NCBI RefSeq assembly: GCF_000152785.1
Contig: NZ_CH672414.1
Location: 1,667,154 to 1,731,153 of the forward strand
Direction of reading: 5' to 3'
DNA length: 64,000 bases
Origin: Yoonia vestfoldensis SKA53
Lineage (GTDB): Bacteria > Pseudomonadota > Alphaproteobacteria > Rhodobacterales > Rhodobacteraceae
Shown here: positions 29,472-40,071 of the stretch, one piece after another
Position numbering within the stretch: the stretch's first letter is position 1
How the letters are laid out: every line of letters starts with the position of its first letter
Position numbers and translations under genes: made by a program
Notes under the pieces: model-generated
Database searches by the model: none
The model's input: only the letters and a program-made list of their open reading frames with translations
What the model was told of the DNA's origin: nothing

Positions 29472-31615
29472 GCGATACAGCCGCCTGCCCCGCCTGCATC
29501 GGCATCCCCGAAGGAGCGCTGAAAAAAGCGGCGTCGCGCGGGGCCGAACAGATCATGCTGTCCTTGCCCGCGATCCATTGTGTCGCCTGTATCACCGGCG
29601 TGGAACGCGCGCTGGAAAAGCTTGACGGCGTCGCCTCTGCCCGCGTCAACCTGTCGATGAAACGCGTGACAATTGGTCTTGACCAACCGCTTGCGCCAGA
29701 GGCGCTGATCGACGCGCTGGAACTCGCAGGGTTCGAGGCGCGCAGCCTTGATCAGAGCCTTCTGAGTGCAGAAAAAGACCCTGTCGGCAGCGCCTTGATG
29801 ACCCGCATCGCGGTGTCAGGCTTTGCCATGATGAATGTCATGCTGATGTCGGTGGCCATCTGGTCGGGTGCTGTGGGCGCGACCCAGCATATGTTCCACC
29901 TGCTCAGTGCGGCGATTTCCATCCCTGCCGTGGCCTATGCGGGTCAGCCGTTCTTTCAGCATGCATGGTCGGCCTTGCGGGTGCGGCGGCTGAACATGGA
30001 TGTGCCGATCTCGCTGGCGCTGATCCTGACCACCGGCATGTCACTGTTCGAAACACTCTATGGCGGCGAACATGCCTATTTCGAGGCGGCGGTGTCGCTC
30101 GTCTTCTTTCTGCTGATCGGGCGCTATCTGGACCACCGCAGCCGCAAGGCTGCTGCATCCGCCGCCGCACAGCTGGCCGCGTTAGAGGTGCCGCGCGTGA
30201 TGCGCCTGCGGGATGGCGCGCGCGAAATGGTGGATTTCGCCGATCTTGCCGTGGGCGATCTGGTGCTGGTCCTGCCCGGCGGGCGGATTCCCGTGGATGG
30301 TGAAGTGACTGATGGCGCCAGCCAGATCGACCGGTCGATGCTGACCGGCGAAAGCCGCCTGCACCATGCCGCCACTGGCGGACAGGTGACGGCGGGCGAA
30401 GTGAATATGACCGGCCCGCTGACCATCCGCGCCGCGACAGTGGGCATGGACACCACCCTGCGCAAGTTGGTCACGATGGTCGATGCGGCCGAGGCCGTAC
30501 GCAACAAATACACCGCCATCGCAGACCGGGCGGCGGCGCTTTATGCGCCGATGGTGCATCTGCTGGCGCTGGCGACCTTCACGGGCTGGGTATTGTGGTC
30601 GGGCGATGTGCGCCTGTCGGTGAATATCGCGGTCGCCGTGCTGATCATCACCTGCCCCTGCGCGCTGGGTCTTGCGGTGCCTGCTGTATCAACCATCGCC
30701 GCCGGAAGGTTGTTCCGCGCGGGTCTGCTGGTCAAGGACGGCACTGCGCTGGAACGGTTAGCCGAAGTGGATACCGTTGTGTTCGACAAGACCGGCACGC
30801 TGACGATGCCCGTCGCCGCGCGTGATACGCTGACCGCAGACGAACAGGCCATCGCCCTTGCCATGACCCAGAACGCCAGCCATCCCGTGTCGCAGGCCAT
30901 TGCCGCCGCATTGGACGGGGTGACGCCCGCCACGGTTACCGACCAGAAAGAACATTCCGGTCAGGGCCTCAGCGCGGTCTGGAACGGCCAGATTATCCGG
31001 CTTGGGTCCGGTGCATGGTTGGGGGCCGGGGTCGGCACCTATCTGCAAATCGGACAGCTCACACCGCGCAAGATCAAACTGCTCGCAGGACTGCGCGACG
31101 GTGCGCAGGACCTCGTGATTGCCTGGCAAAAGGCCGGTCTGACCGTGCATCTGGTGTCGGGCGACGATAGGGCCGAAACGGAAAGGGTCGCCGATCTGCT
31201 GGGCATCACCCGCTGGCAGGCCGAAACCCAGCCGGAAAATAAGATTACCTATATCAACGCGCTCTCCGCCCAAGGGGCCAAGGTGCTGATGGTCGGCGAC
31301 GGGCTGAACGATACCGGCGCGCTGACGGCGGCCTATGCATCGCTGTCGCCCGCAACCGCCGCTGATGCATCGCGCGCGGCATCGGATATCGTTCTGCTGA
31401 ACGACAGCCTTGTGCCGCTGATCGAACTGCCGCTTGTTGCTCGCGCCGCCAAGAAACGGATCGTGGAGAACTTTGGCATCTCGGCCGCCTATAACATCAT
31501 CGCGATCCCGATTGCGGTTGCCGGTTTCGCCACCCCGCTGCTGGCCGCGATCGCCATGTCCACCTCGTCGATCACCGTGCTGGTGAACGCATTGCGTATG
31601 AAAGGACGGGTATGA
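29468..31615 (+). CDS. ccoI: Copper-exporting P1B-type ATPase CcoI (FixI)
   Basis: 715-residue heavy-metal P-type ATPase that delivers copper for the cbb3 binuclear centre. It has an N-terminal metal-binding domain with CVAC at 38-41 and a further 'CPAC' at 7-10. The CPC membrane motif is at 396-398, the phosphorylation motif DKTGT starts at Asp440, and 'MVGDGLNDTGAL' is the hinge motif. 'TGES' is present in the actuator domain. Length and double Cys motif fit CcoI/FixI rather than CopA. Confidence 0.95.
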   Translation: MSDTAACPACIGIPEGALKKAASRGAEQIMLSLPAIHCVACITGVERALEKLDGVASARVNLSMKRVTIGLDQPLAPEALIDALELAGFEARSLDQSLLSAEKDPVGSALMTRIAVSGFAMMNVMLMSVAIWSGAVGATQHMFHLLSAAISIPAVAYAGQPFFQHAWSALRVRRLNMDVPISLALILTTGMSLFETLYGGEHAYFEAAVSLVFFLLIGRYLDHRSRKAAASAAAQLAALEVPRVMRLRDGAREMVDFADLAVGDLVLVLPGGRIPVDGEVTDGASQIDRSMLTGESRLHHAATGGQVTAGEVNMTGPLTIRAATVGMDTTLRKLVTMVDAAEAVRNKYTAIADRAAALYAPMVHLLALATFTGWVLWSGDVRLSVNIAVAVLIITCPCALGLAVPAVSTIAAGRLFRAGLLVKDGTALERLAEVDTVVFDKTGTLTMPVAARDTLTADEQAIALAMTQNASHPVSQAIAAALDGVTPATVTDQKEHSGQGLSAVWNGQIIRLGSGAWLGAGVGTYLQIGQLTPRKIKLLAGLRDGAQDLVIAWQKAGLTVHLVSGDDRAETERVADLLGITRWQAETQPENKITYINALSAQGAKVLMVGDGLNDTGALTAAYASLSPATAADASRAASDIVLLNDSLVPLIELPLVARAAKKRIVENFGISAAYNIIAIPIAVAGFATPLLAAIAMSTSSITVLVNALRMKGRV

Positions 31616-31767
31616 ACGTTCTGGTGATCCTGATCCCCGTGTCGCTGGTGCTGGGGGCCTTGGGCCTTGCAGCCTTTCTTTGGAGCCTGCGGGCCAATCA
31701 ATACGACGACCTTGAAGGCGATGCCTGGCGCATCTTGTCGGATGACGACAGCAAGCCCCCGAATTGA
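31612..31767 (+). CDS. ccoS: cbb3 oxidase maturation protein CcoS (FixS)
   Basis: 51-residue single-span protein beginning 'MNVLVILIPVSLVLGALGLA', with 'AFLWSLRANQYDDLEGDAWRIL' after the helix; this Y-D-D-L-E-G-D/A motif is the CcoS signature. It starts inside the ccoI stop (ATGA overlap). It is the last gene of ccoGHIS and is needed to insert cofactors into the oxidase. Confidence 0.93.
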   Translation: MNVLVILIPVSLVLGALGLAAFLWSLRANQYDDLEGDAWRILSDDDSKPPN

Positions 31768-31860
31768 TCTTTCAAAGCGACGCGCACAAGACTGCCGAGC
31801 CAAGATTTCGGCATCGGCCAAAACCAGCCGGAAATCTTTGGTACAATCGGCGCGGGCCTG

Positions 31861-31889
31861 TTGACAGCCGCGTGAACGGTTCATATCTA
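31861..31889 (+). promoter_or_regulatory. Sigma70-type promoter of groESL
   Basis: TTGACA, 17 bases, TATCTA. The -35 is perfect and the -10 has four of six consensus bases. It ends 7 bases before the CIRCE element, the usual arrangement for HrcA-repressed groESL operons. Confidence 0.7.
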
Positions 31890-31896
31890 CCTGCCG

Positions 31897-31923
31897 TTGG
31901 CACTCGGACTGGCTGAGTGCTAA
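31897..31923. promoter_or_regulatory. CIRCE operator (HrcA binding site)
   Basis: TTGGCACTC, 9 bases, GAGTGCTAA: the CIRCE consensus TTAGCACTC-N9-GAGTGCTAA with one mismatch in the left arm. It lies 33 bases before groES. The repressor HrcA is not encoded in the window. Confidence 0.93.
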
Positions 31924-31956
31924 CATTATCGATAACCGAACTGGAGAAGTTCTGAA

Positions 31957-32241
31957 ATGGCATTTAAACCACTTCACGACCGCGTATTGGTCCGCCGTAT
32001 CGAAAGCGATACGAAGACCAAGGGCGGTCTGCTGATTCCCGACACCGCCAAGGAAAAGCCCGCAGAGGGTGAAATCGTCAGCGTCGGCGAAGGCGCGCGC
32101 AAGGACAGTGGCGAGCTGATCCCGATGGCCGTCAAGGCCGGCGACACGGTGCTGTTTGGCAAATGGTCCGGCACCGAAGTCCGCATCGACGGCGAAGAGC
32201 TGTTGATCATGAAGGAAAGCGACATCCTCGGGATCATGTGA
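31957..32241 (+). CDS. groES: Co-chaperonin GroES
   Basis: 94-residue Hsp10. It starts '[25 protein letters not shown]', has the mobile loop '[17 protein letters not shown]', and ends '[13 protein letters not shown]'. An AACTGGAGAAG ribosome-binding context precedes the ATG. It is 51 bases from groEL and under CIRCE control. Confidence 0.98.
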   Translation: MAFKPLHDRVLVRRIESDTKTKGGLLIPDTAKEKPAEGEIVSVGEGARKDSGELIPMAVKAGDTVLFGKWSGTEVRIDGEELLIMKESDILGIM

Positions 32242-32274
32242 TCCCGGCGATACCGCCTTTCCCCTTTTCAATAA

Positions 32275-33942
<1,668 letters not shown>

Positions 33943-34030
33943 GCGAAATCCGTCAGGATTTGACTGGCAGGTGGCAGGTGTTTGCTTGCAAATACCGACA
34001 GCCAGCCAAGTGCTACAACATTGCTACAAA

Positions 34031-34061
34031 GGGCGGTCCCATCGCGGGCCGCCCTTTTTCT
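34031..34061 (+). terminator. Rho-independent terminator of groESL
   Basis: Stem GGGCGGTCC / GGGCCGCCC (one G:U) with a 6-7 base loop, followed by TTTTTC. The rest of the gap 33943-34223 carries no further feature I can support. Confidence 0.85.
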
Positions 34062-34223
34062 TTACACATTTTTAAGATTTCTTGGGGCGCGAGCCTCAAA
34101 AAAGCCAGAAAGCCGGAATAGCGCTGGCCCTGACACAGTCTGTGTGTGGTTGCAGTGCGGGCATGGTTAATGGGTGAATTGTCGCGGTAAGTCTGTTCTT
34201 TGCGACGGTGAAAGGTGCGTCAG

Positions 34224-35621
34224 GTGGCAGATAAAAGTTTTACATACACAAACAATTTTGATGGCGGCGAGAACGTCTCTGGATCGCTCAGCGTCACCGT
34301 CCGCCCCGGACAAGCATCTCAGACAACCGGCACCAACACCCAGATCAGAGACAGCGCCAACGACGGCGACAATGACAACGAACTGATTGTATATAGCGGC
34401 AGGCAGGTTGGGGGCTTTGCCGAATTCGCTGACGAACGCTTTGACGCCGTGGGCGGCCAACCATCGGACGCGCGAGCCACCAGTTTCACGATGACCGCGA
34501 ATGTCGATATCGTCCCCTCGAACGTGAATTCCTCTGGAAATGGTCAGATTGACGGTTTTTCATTCAACTTTGGCCGGACATCGACCCTGCCAGCGGCCGG
34601 TGACGGGGTCACATCTGCCCAGCAGGGTTCGTTGGAACAGGGTCTATCGACAGGTTTGTCGATCAGGGTCATGCCGTTTAATCAGTCCATTCAGATTGTC
34701 TGGAACGGCAATGTTCTTAATCAGCTGAACGGTCTGACGAACCTCGAAAACTTGGCTGCGGGCCAGATGACCGTCAGTGTTCAGGAAAACGGTCTGGTCA
34801 ATGTCAATTTCAATGGCATACAGCTGAACGCCATGATCCCGTCGGTGGATGGCAAATCTGGCCTTACCGCCGCCGATCAGACCGATTGGGGCTTTTCCTT
34901 TGCGGGGCGCACCGGTGGTAACGCTGGCGAAATCTGGGTCGATGACATTGCGCTAACCGGGCGGATCGTCTGTTTCACCAAAGGCACGATGATCGCGACG
35001 GCATCTGGCGCGAAAGCGGTCGAAGACCTGCAGCCCGGCGATCTGGTCCTGACCCGCGATCATGGCTTGCAACCGATCCGCTGGGCCGGACATTGGCAGG
35101 CCGATGCAGCAAAACTGGCGTTGCAGCCCAGCTTGCAGCCAGTCCTGATCCGCAAGGGCGCGCTGGGTCGTGATATGCCGGCCAGCGATATGATGGTGTC
35201 AGGCCAGCACCGGATCATGGTGGCATCCGCTATCGTCGAACGGATGTTCGACGCTCAGGAAATGTTTGTCGCGGCAAAGCATCTGATCGGCCTTCCCGGC
35301 GTTGAAAGCGCCGCGCTGAACGATGGGGTCACTTATTACCACATCCTGTGTGACGCACATGAAATCGTCTGGGCCAATGGTGCCTGGGCGGAAACGCTGC
35401 TGATTGCGCCGGAAATGTACGAAAGCCTGCCCTGGTCCTCTGTCACGCGGATTTTCCAGCTGTTTCCCAATCTCAAGGCCCTGCTGGACAACCCGCAACC
35501 TGCCCGTCCCAGCATGACCCGCAAACAGGCAGCAAAAATGGTGCAACGCCATGTCCACAATGACAAGCCATTGGTCACAAACGATTTTGCCAGCCCCAAG
35601 GGTGTCCGCGCTGCCGGATAA
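34224..35621 (+). CDS. Extracellular-type protein with C-terminal Hint domain
   Basis: About 465 residues. The N-terminal part (about 1-245) is beta-rich, acidic and Asn/Gly/Asp-rich ('QIRDSANDGDNDNELIVY', 'QIDGFSFNFG', 'NAGEIWVDDIALTG') and looks like a LamG/concanavalin-type fold. It has no Sec signal, so if exported it may use type I secretion. The C-terminal part is a Hedgehog/intein-type Hint_2 domain: it starts at the catalytic-type cysteine in 'IVCFTKGTMIATASGAKAVEDL', continues with 'PGDLVLTRDHGLQPIRWAG', and has the block-B-like 'VSGQHRI'. GTG 34224 is preferred, with AAAGG 8 bases upstream; GTG 34215 is in frame. Function and processing are unknown. Confidence 0.75.
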   Translation: MADKSFTYTNNFDGGENVSGSLSVTVRPGQASQTTGTNTQIRDSANDGDNDNELIVYSGRQVGGFAEFADERFDAVGGQPSDARATSFTMTANVDIVPSNVNSSGNGQIDGFSFNFGRTSTLPAAGDGVTSAQQGSLEQGLSTGLSIRVMPFNQSIQIVWNGNVLNQLNGLTNLENLAAGQMTVSVQENGLVNVNFNGIQLNAMIPSVDGKSGLTAADQTDWGFSFAGRTGGNAGEIWVDDIALTGRIVCFTKGTMIATASGAKAVEDLQPGDLVLTRDHGLQPIRWAGHWQADAAKLALQPSLQPVLIRKGALGRDMPASDMMVSGQHRIMVASAIVERMFDAQEMFVAAKHLIGLPGVESAALNDGVTYYHILCDAHEIVWANGAWAETLLIAPEMYESLPWSSVTRIFQLFPNLKALLDNPQPARPSMTRKQAAKMVQRHVHNDKPLVTNDFASPKGVRAAG

Positions 35622-35700
35622 AGGGTCGGACAGGCATCCTGCCCATTGTCGTGTCTTATGGATTGACCTAGTGCAATAGCGGTCAATCCCGCACGGCATA

Positions 35701-36552
35701 TTGGACAGCGATGTGATCAGAATTTTCGTTTTGCTGGCCGTGACGATGTCTGCCTTTGCCGCCAATTCGGTGCTGAACCGGCTGGGTGTCGCGCGCTATG
35801 GCATGGACCCGATGGATTTTGCAGCGATCCGCGTGGTGGCAGGTGGCTTGATGCTTTGGGTCTTGGTCGGTTTGCGCGGCACCGCGCGCCCGCCGCTGTG
35901 GTCTGGCCGCAGGATCGGGGGCGCTGTCTGTCTTGCCGGTTATATGGTCGGGTTTTCATGGGCGTACCTGAGCCTTGATGCGGGCATCGGGGCCTTGATC
36001 CTGTTCGGTGTCATTCAGGTCGTGATTTTTGGCTGGTCGGTCGCCGCAGGGCAGGTGATCCCGCCACGGCGCTGGCTGGGGGCAATGGTGGCCTTTGGTG
36101 GGCTTTGCGTTCTGCTATGGCCATCGGGGGCGCAGGCCCTGCCTTGGGGTGGTGCCACCGCGATGATCATCGCGGGGATGGCATGGGCGGGCTATACGCT
36201 GCTGGGGCGTGGCGAGCCTGATGCGCTGGGGGCCAGTGCTGCGAATTTCGTGCTGTGCCTGCCTTTGGTGCTGTTGGTCCTGCCTTTGTCAGACGCGGGC
36301 CAGCTGTCCGTCGCCGGTGTCGCCACCGCCGCCATCGCAGGTGCGGTCACATCGGGGCTTGGCTATGCTTTGTGGTATCACATCCTGCCGCAGATCGCCG
36401 CAACCCTTGCCGGTATCGCGCAGCTGAGCGTGCCGGTCCTGACCGTCGCCGCCGGTGCGCTGCTGCTGGCAGAACCTGTGACAGCCCAGCTGATCATTGC
36501 GGGGATGCTGGTTCTGGGTGGGATCGCCATCGCGCTGCCCGCGCGACGTTAG
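35701..36552 (+). CDS. EamA/DMT-family transporter
   Basis: About 280-residue protein with ten hydrophobic helices in two halves, as in drug/metabolite (RhaT/EamA) permeases; the segment '[29 protein letters not shown]' is characteristic of the second repeat. No ATG is in frame near the beginning: TTG at 35701 or GTG at 35713 must start it, and neither has a strong ribosome-binding site. The substrate is unknown. Confidence 0.78.
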   Translation: MDSDVIRIFVLLAVTMSAFAANSVLNRLGVARYGMDPMDFAAIRVVAGGLMLWVLVGLRGTARPPLWSGRRIGGAVCLAGYMVGFSWAYLSLDAGIGALILFGVIQVVIFGWSVAAGQVIPPRRWLGAMVAFGGLCVLLWPSGAQALPWGGATAMIIAGMAWAGYTLLGRGEPDALGASAANFVLCLPLVLLVLPLSDAGQLSVAGVATAAIAGAVTSGLGYALWYHILPQIAATLAGIAQLSVPVLTVAAGALLLAEPVTAQLIIAGMLVLGGIAIALPARR

Positions 36553-36607
36553 GTTCTGGTATGTTCGGGGGTTCCGCATCGGCACAGCGATCCCTACTTA
36601 TCAGGTC

Positions 36608-37333
36608 ATGAAGACATTTGTCGCCTCTGTCATGATGGCCTTCGTGGCCGCGCCTGTGGTCGCGCAGGACTGCGTTGTCATGTTGCACGGCCTTGCCCGA
36701 ACCGAAATTTCGATGACCGCCATGGCGTTGGTGCTTGAGGGTGAAGGCTACCGCGTTGTCAATCGCGGCTATCCATCCACCGAAAGCACGATCCCGAACC
36801 TTGTCGCCGATTATGTGACCGAGGATGTGGCCGCCTGCGGTGACAGCAGGGTAAACTTCGTGACCCATTCGATGGGTGGCATCCTTGTGCGCGCCTGGCT
36901 GACCAATAACCGCCCCGAAAAAATGGGCCGCGTCGTGATGCTGGGGCCGCCGAATGGCGGATCGGAACTGGTGGATATCTTTGGCGATTTCGAGCCGTTC
37001 CAATGGGTCAACGGCCCGGCAGGGTTACAGCTTGGCACGCAGGAGGACAGTTTTCCCAACTCGCTGGATTATCTGCCCTTTCAGATCGGTATCATCGCGG
37101 GCAACCGTAGCCTGAACCCCGTCTATTCTGCCCTGATCGAAGGGCCAGATGACGGCAAGGTATCGGTCAATTCGACACGTCTTGATGGCATGGCTGACCA
37201 TATCGTGTTGCCGGTGACGCATACCTTCATGATGAATAATCCGGTGGTGATCACGCAGGTACTGGAATTTTTGCGCAATGGCCGCTTTGACCCGGACCTG
37301 ACAATGACGGATGTGATCCTCGGGACTGAATAA
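36608..37333 (+). CDS. Secreted lipase-like alpha/beta hydrolase
   Basis: 241-residue protein with a signal peptide ('[17 protein letters not shown]', cleavage before QD). The oxyanion block '[14 protein letters not shown]' and nucleophile elbow '[13 protein letters not shown]' (a G-less variant, T-H-S-M-G) place it with triacylglycerol-lipase-like hydrolases such as the LipA/EstA-type putative lipases. '[12 protein letters not shown]' follows as in lipases. The catalytic Asp and His ('[12 protein letters not shown]') are visible near the C-terminus. The ATG at 36608 is chosen for the signal peptide. Confidence 0.83.
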   Translation: MKTFVASVMMAFVAAPVVAQDCVVMLHGLARTEISMTAMALVLEGEGYRVVNRGYPSTESTIPNLVADYVTEDVAACGDSRVNFVTHSMGGILVRAWLTNNRPEKMGRVVMLGPPNGGSELVDIFGDFEPFQWVNGPAGLQLGTQEDSFPNSLDYLPFQIGIIAGNRSLNPVYSALIEGPDDGKVSVNSTRLDGMADHIVLPVTHTFMMNNPVVITQVLEFLRNGRFDPDLTMTDVILGTE

Positions 37334-37341
37334 GGTTTTGC

Positions 37342-37356
37342 CGCCCCTGCGGGGCG
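37342..37356. terminator. Possible bidirectional hairpin between the lipase and purK genes
   Basis: CGCCCC / GGGGCG with loop TGC, 9 bases after the lipase-like gene stop and 22 bases from the end of purK. No long T run follows on either strand, so it may be only a weak terminator. Confidence 0.35.
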
Positions 37357-37360
37357 ACAA

Positions 37361-37393
37361 GCCTCCGGCGGGGATATCTAGGCTCGGAAGATG
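37361..37393 (-). repeat. Copy 3 of the 33-34-bp intergenic repeat, overlapping the end of purK
   Basis: Read on the minus strand it has CATCTTCCGAG, then GATATCCCC and CCGGAGGC, the same blocks as copies 1 and 2, one base shorter. Its left end supplies the last codons of purK (Ile-Phe-Arg-Ala-stop) and the rest is intergenic. Confidence 0.7.
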
Positions 37394-38445
37394 CGGTTGA
37401 CATGGCCCATCTTGCGGCCGGGTTTTACCTCGGCCTTGCCGTAAAGATGGATCGCCGCATCGGTTTTCGCGTAATCGCCCAGCCTGTCCATGTCATTCCC
37501 GATCAGGTTTTCCATGATCACATCGGCATGGCGCGACCCGTCGCCCAAAGGCCAGCCCGCCACGGCGCGGATATGCTGTTCGAACTGGCAGATGGTGCAG
37601 CCATTCTGGGTCCAATGCCCCGAGTTATGCACACGCGGAGCGATTTCATTGACGATCAGGCCCTGTGGCGTGACGAAAAGCTCGACCCCCATGACACCGA
37701 CATAATCCAGCGCGTTCAGGATGCGCGCCGCGATCAGTACTGCATCGGTGCGCTGGCTGGCAGTTAGGTTGGCGGGGACCTTGGTCGTGCGCAGGATGCC
37801 ATCCTGATGCACGTTCTCGCCAGGGTCATAGCAGGCGACCGACCCGTCCTGCCCACGCGCGCCGATCACCGACACCTCGTGGGTGAAGTTGACAAAACCT
37901 TCGAGGATCGCAGGCGCCTCCGCCATATCGGCCAAAGCGCGCGGCGCATCTTGGGCCGTCTTGATCCGCGACTGCCCCTTGCCGTCATAGCCCATGCGCC
38001 GTGTCTTGAGGATCGCGGGCGCGCCGATGCTCGCAATGGCCACATCGAGTGCCGCCATATCAGGCACATCGGCAAAGGGCGCAGTTTGCAGACCCAACCC
38101 TTGCAGAAAGGTCTTTTCGATCAGCCGGTCCTGGCTGGTCGCCAGCGCCTGCCGCCCCGGGTGGATCGGGGCCAGTGTTTCCAGCAGGTCGAGGGCAGAG
38201 GTGGGGATGTTCTCGAATTCATAGGTGATCACATCGACCGATTGGCCGAACGCGGTCAGTGCGGCATGGTCTTCATAGCTGGCCGTCGTCACGCGATGCG
38301 CCACATCGCCTGCGGGCGGGTTGGCGCTCGGCTCAAAGATATGCACTTTCAATCCCAACCGCGCTGCCGCCACCGCCAGCATCCGCCCTAATTGCCCGCC
38401 ACCCAGAATTCCGATGGTGGCCCCGATTGGCAAAGCATTATTCAT
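37378..38445 (-). CDS. purK: N5-carboxyaminoimidazole ribonucleotide synthase PurK
   Basis: 355-residue ATP-grasp enzyme of purine synthesis: AIR plus bicarbonate and ATP to N5-CAIR. '[22 protein letters not shown]', '[14 protein letters not shown]' and '[25 protein letters not shown]' are diagnostic. The ATG at 38445 overlaps purE by 8 bases. The C-terminus ends inside repeat copy 3. Confidence 0.97.
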   Translation of the reverse strand: MNNALPIGATIGILGGGQLGRMLAVAAARLGLKVHIFEPSANPPAGDVAHRVTTASYEDHAALTAFGQSVDVITYEFENIPTSALDLLETLAPIHPGRQALATSQDRLIEKTFLQGLGLQTAPFADVPDMAALDVAIASIGAPAILKTRRMGYDGKGQSRIKTAQDAPRALADMAEAPAILEGFVNFTHEVSVIGARGQDGSVACYDPGENVHQDGILRTTKVPANLTASQRTDAVLIAARILNALDYVGVMGVELFVTPQGLIVNEIAPRVHNSGHWTQNGCTICQFEQHIRAVAGWPLGDGSRHADVIMENLIGNDMDRLGDYAKTDAAIHLYGKAEVKPGRKMGHVNRIFRA

Positions 38446-38926
38446 CGACAGGTTCTTCCGGAATAGCGGCAGAAAGGGCGGCGCGCCATGCGTCCAGCCG
38501 TGCAGCAAGGGCAGGATCTTGCAAAGCCAAGATACCAACGGCCATCAGCCCCGCATTCGCCGCACCCGCAGCACCAATGGCCATCGTTGCCACCGGAAAA
38601 CCGCGCGGCATTTGCAAGATGGAATACAGGCTGTCCACACCGCCCAACGCCTTGGTCTGGACCGGCACACCGATCACCGGCACACGGGTTTTTGACGCCA
38701 TCATACCCGGCAGATGCGCCGCCCCGCCTGCCCCTGCGATGATGACTTGCAAACCGCGCGTTGCGGCTGTTTTGCCATAATCCCACAACCGGTCTGGTGT
38801 CCGATGGGCGGAAACGATGCGTTTTTCATAGACCACGCCAAGCTGGTCGAGCATATCCGCCGCCTCGCGCATGGTGGGCCAATCCGACTGGCTGCCCATG
38901 ATGATCCCGACCAAAGGGTGCGTCAT
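38438..38926 (-). CDS. purE: N5-CAIR mutase PurE
   Basis: 162-residue class I PurE converting N5-CAIR to CAIR. '[13 protein letters not shown]', '[11 protein letters not shown]', '[13 protein letters not shown]' and '[20 protein letters not shown]' are complete. Overlap with purK indicates one transcript; a promoter-like pair lies just upstream. Confidence 0.97.
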   Translation of the reverse strand: MTHPLVGIIMGSQSDWPTMREAADMLDQLGVVYEKRIVSAHRTPDRLWDYGKTAATRGLQVIIAGAGGAAHLPGMMASKTRVPVIGVPVQTKALGGVDSLYSILQMPRGFPVATMAIGAAGAANAGLMAVGILALQDPALAARLDAWRAALSAAIPEEPVDE

Positions 38927-38958
38927 TGTGCTGATCCCATACCAAAACTTGAAGCGGC

Positions 38959-38986
38959 ACTATAGCCATGCGCGGGGCCACCGCAA
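38959..38986 (-). promoter_or_regulatory. Possible sigma70 promoter of purEK
   Basis: On the minus strand TTGCGG, 16 bases, TATAGT, ending 33 bases before the purE ATG. No PUR-type operator is visible around it. Confidence 0.45.
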
Positions 38987-38993
38987 CGGGCGA

Positions 38994-39212
38994 TCAGGCG
39001 ATGATATCGGGGAGAATACGGTCTTCCAGCACGACGATCTGGTCCTTGAGCGCGAGTTTTTGCTTTTTCAGCCGCTTGATCGTCAACATGTCGGTCGATG
39101 CACGGTCATGCAGCGCGTCTATCGCGGAATCAAGATCGCGGTGCTGGCGCTTGAGCATTTCCAGCTTGACGCGCAAAACGTCGATTTCATCCATCTTGGC
39201 AAAGGTGGTCAT
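38994..39212 (-). CDS. DUF465 (YdcH-like) coiled-coil protein
   Basis: 72-residue highly charged helical protein of the DUF465/YdcH family: 'LRVKLEMLKRQHRDLDSAIDAL' followed by the family's 'TIKRLKKQKLALKDQI' block. The function of the family is unknown. It is divergent from hsp20 and ends 67 bases before purE on the same strand. Confidence 0.88.
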   Translation of the reverse strand: MTTFAKMDEIDVLRVKLEMLKRQHRDLDSAIDALHDRASTDMLTIKRLKKQKLALKDQIVVLEDRILPDIIA

Positions 39213-39280
39213 TGATCCGCATCATCCCGCAGCTGATGCCCCTAGATAACCAAAGTCGGGCCAACATACTAATACTTCCT

Positions 39281-39310
39281 CTTGATCAGGTCATGATCGG
39301 CACCCATATT
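39281..39310 (+). promoter_or_regulatory. Heat-shock (RpoH) type promoter of hsp20
   Basis: CTTGAT, 16 bases, CCCATATT, close to the sigma32 consensus CTTGAA and CCCCATNT with allowed spacing. It lies 60 bases before the hsp20 ATG, a heat-shock gene. Confidence 0.55.
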
Positions 39311-39370
39311 TCAATCAGGCCGCCGCACGCGGGGCCATACCGACAGTCGCTTGAACGAAGGGCATGTCTT

Positions 39371-39784
39371 ATGACGAAAATGGCTTTGGGAACCCATCCG
39401 TTCCTTTTGGGCTTTGAACAGCTGGAACGGCTGGTCGAACGCACCGCGAAAACCGGCAATGACGGGTATCCGCCTTATAATATCGAACAAACCTGTGCCA
39501 CATCCTACCGGATCACCCTGGCCGTGGCCGGTTTCGCCGAAAGCGATCTGGCGATCACGGTCGAGGATAATTCACTGGTGATCCGGGGCCGCCAGCGCGA
39601 CGACAGCGAAGGGCGCATCTATCTGCATCGCGGAATCGCTGCGCGGCAGTTCCAGCGGTCATTCGTGCTGGCCGACGGTGTCGATGTCGGCGAGGCGGTG
39701 ATGGAAAATGGCCTGCTGCATGTCGATCTGACACGGTCGGTTCCCGACCGCGTGGTCCAGACGATCAAGATCAGGAAAGGCTAG
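39371..39784 (+). CDS. Hsp20-family small heat-shock protein (IbpA-like)
   Basis: 137-residue alpha-crystallin domain protein. 'PPYNIEQTCATSYRITLAVAGFAESDLAITVEDNSLVIRGRQ' and 'YLHRGIAARQFQRSFVLADGV' are the IbpA-type blocks, but the C-terminus lacks a clear I-x-I/V before the end ('IKIRKG' is the closest). The ATG at 39371 has GAAGGG eight bases upstream; the frame open to 39212 is not preferred. DUF1150 follows after 3 bases. Confidence 0.93.
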   Translation: MTKMALGTHPFLLGFEQLERLVERTAKTGNDGYPPYNIEQTCATSYRITLAVAGFAESDLAITVEDNSLVIRGRQRDDSEGRIYLHRGIAARQFQRSFVLADGVDVGEAVMENGLLHVDLTRSVPDRVVQTIKIRKG

Positions 39785-39787
39785 GCC

Positions 39788-40012
39788 ATGAACATGAAAT
39801 ACGATTTGAAAACGCTGGGGCAGGATATCGTCTATGTCAAACCCGTGCTGACAGCCGATCTGCCCGACGAGGTGCGCGCCGAAATCGGCGACCTGCGCGA
39901 GGTGTTCGCCGTCCACAACACCAAGGGCGAGCAACTGGCGCTGGTTGCAGACCGCAAGCTGGCGTTTCATCTGGCGCGCGAAAACCACATGCATCCAGTG
40001 ACGGTGCATTAA
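39788..40012 (+). CDS. DUF1150-family small protein
   Basis: 74-residue protein of the DUF1150 family, which in alphaproteobacteria commonly follows an hsp20 gene. 'LREVFAVHNTKGEQLALVADRKLAFHLARENHM' is the family block. It starts 3 bases after hsp20 and must be co-expressed; function unknown. Confidence 0.87.
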   Translation: MNMKYDLKTLGQDIVYVKPVLTADLPDEVRAEIGDLREVFAVHNTKGEQLALVADRKLAFHLARENHMHPVTVH

Positions 40013-40071
40013 GGCGCGCAGACCAGCGCAGCCGCCTGTGGCCTGCATCATGATGCAGGCCACGCCACGCT

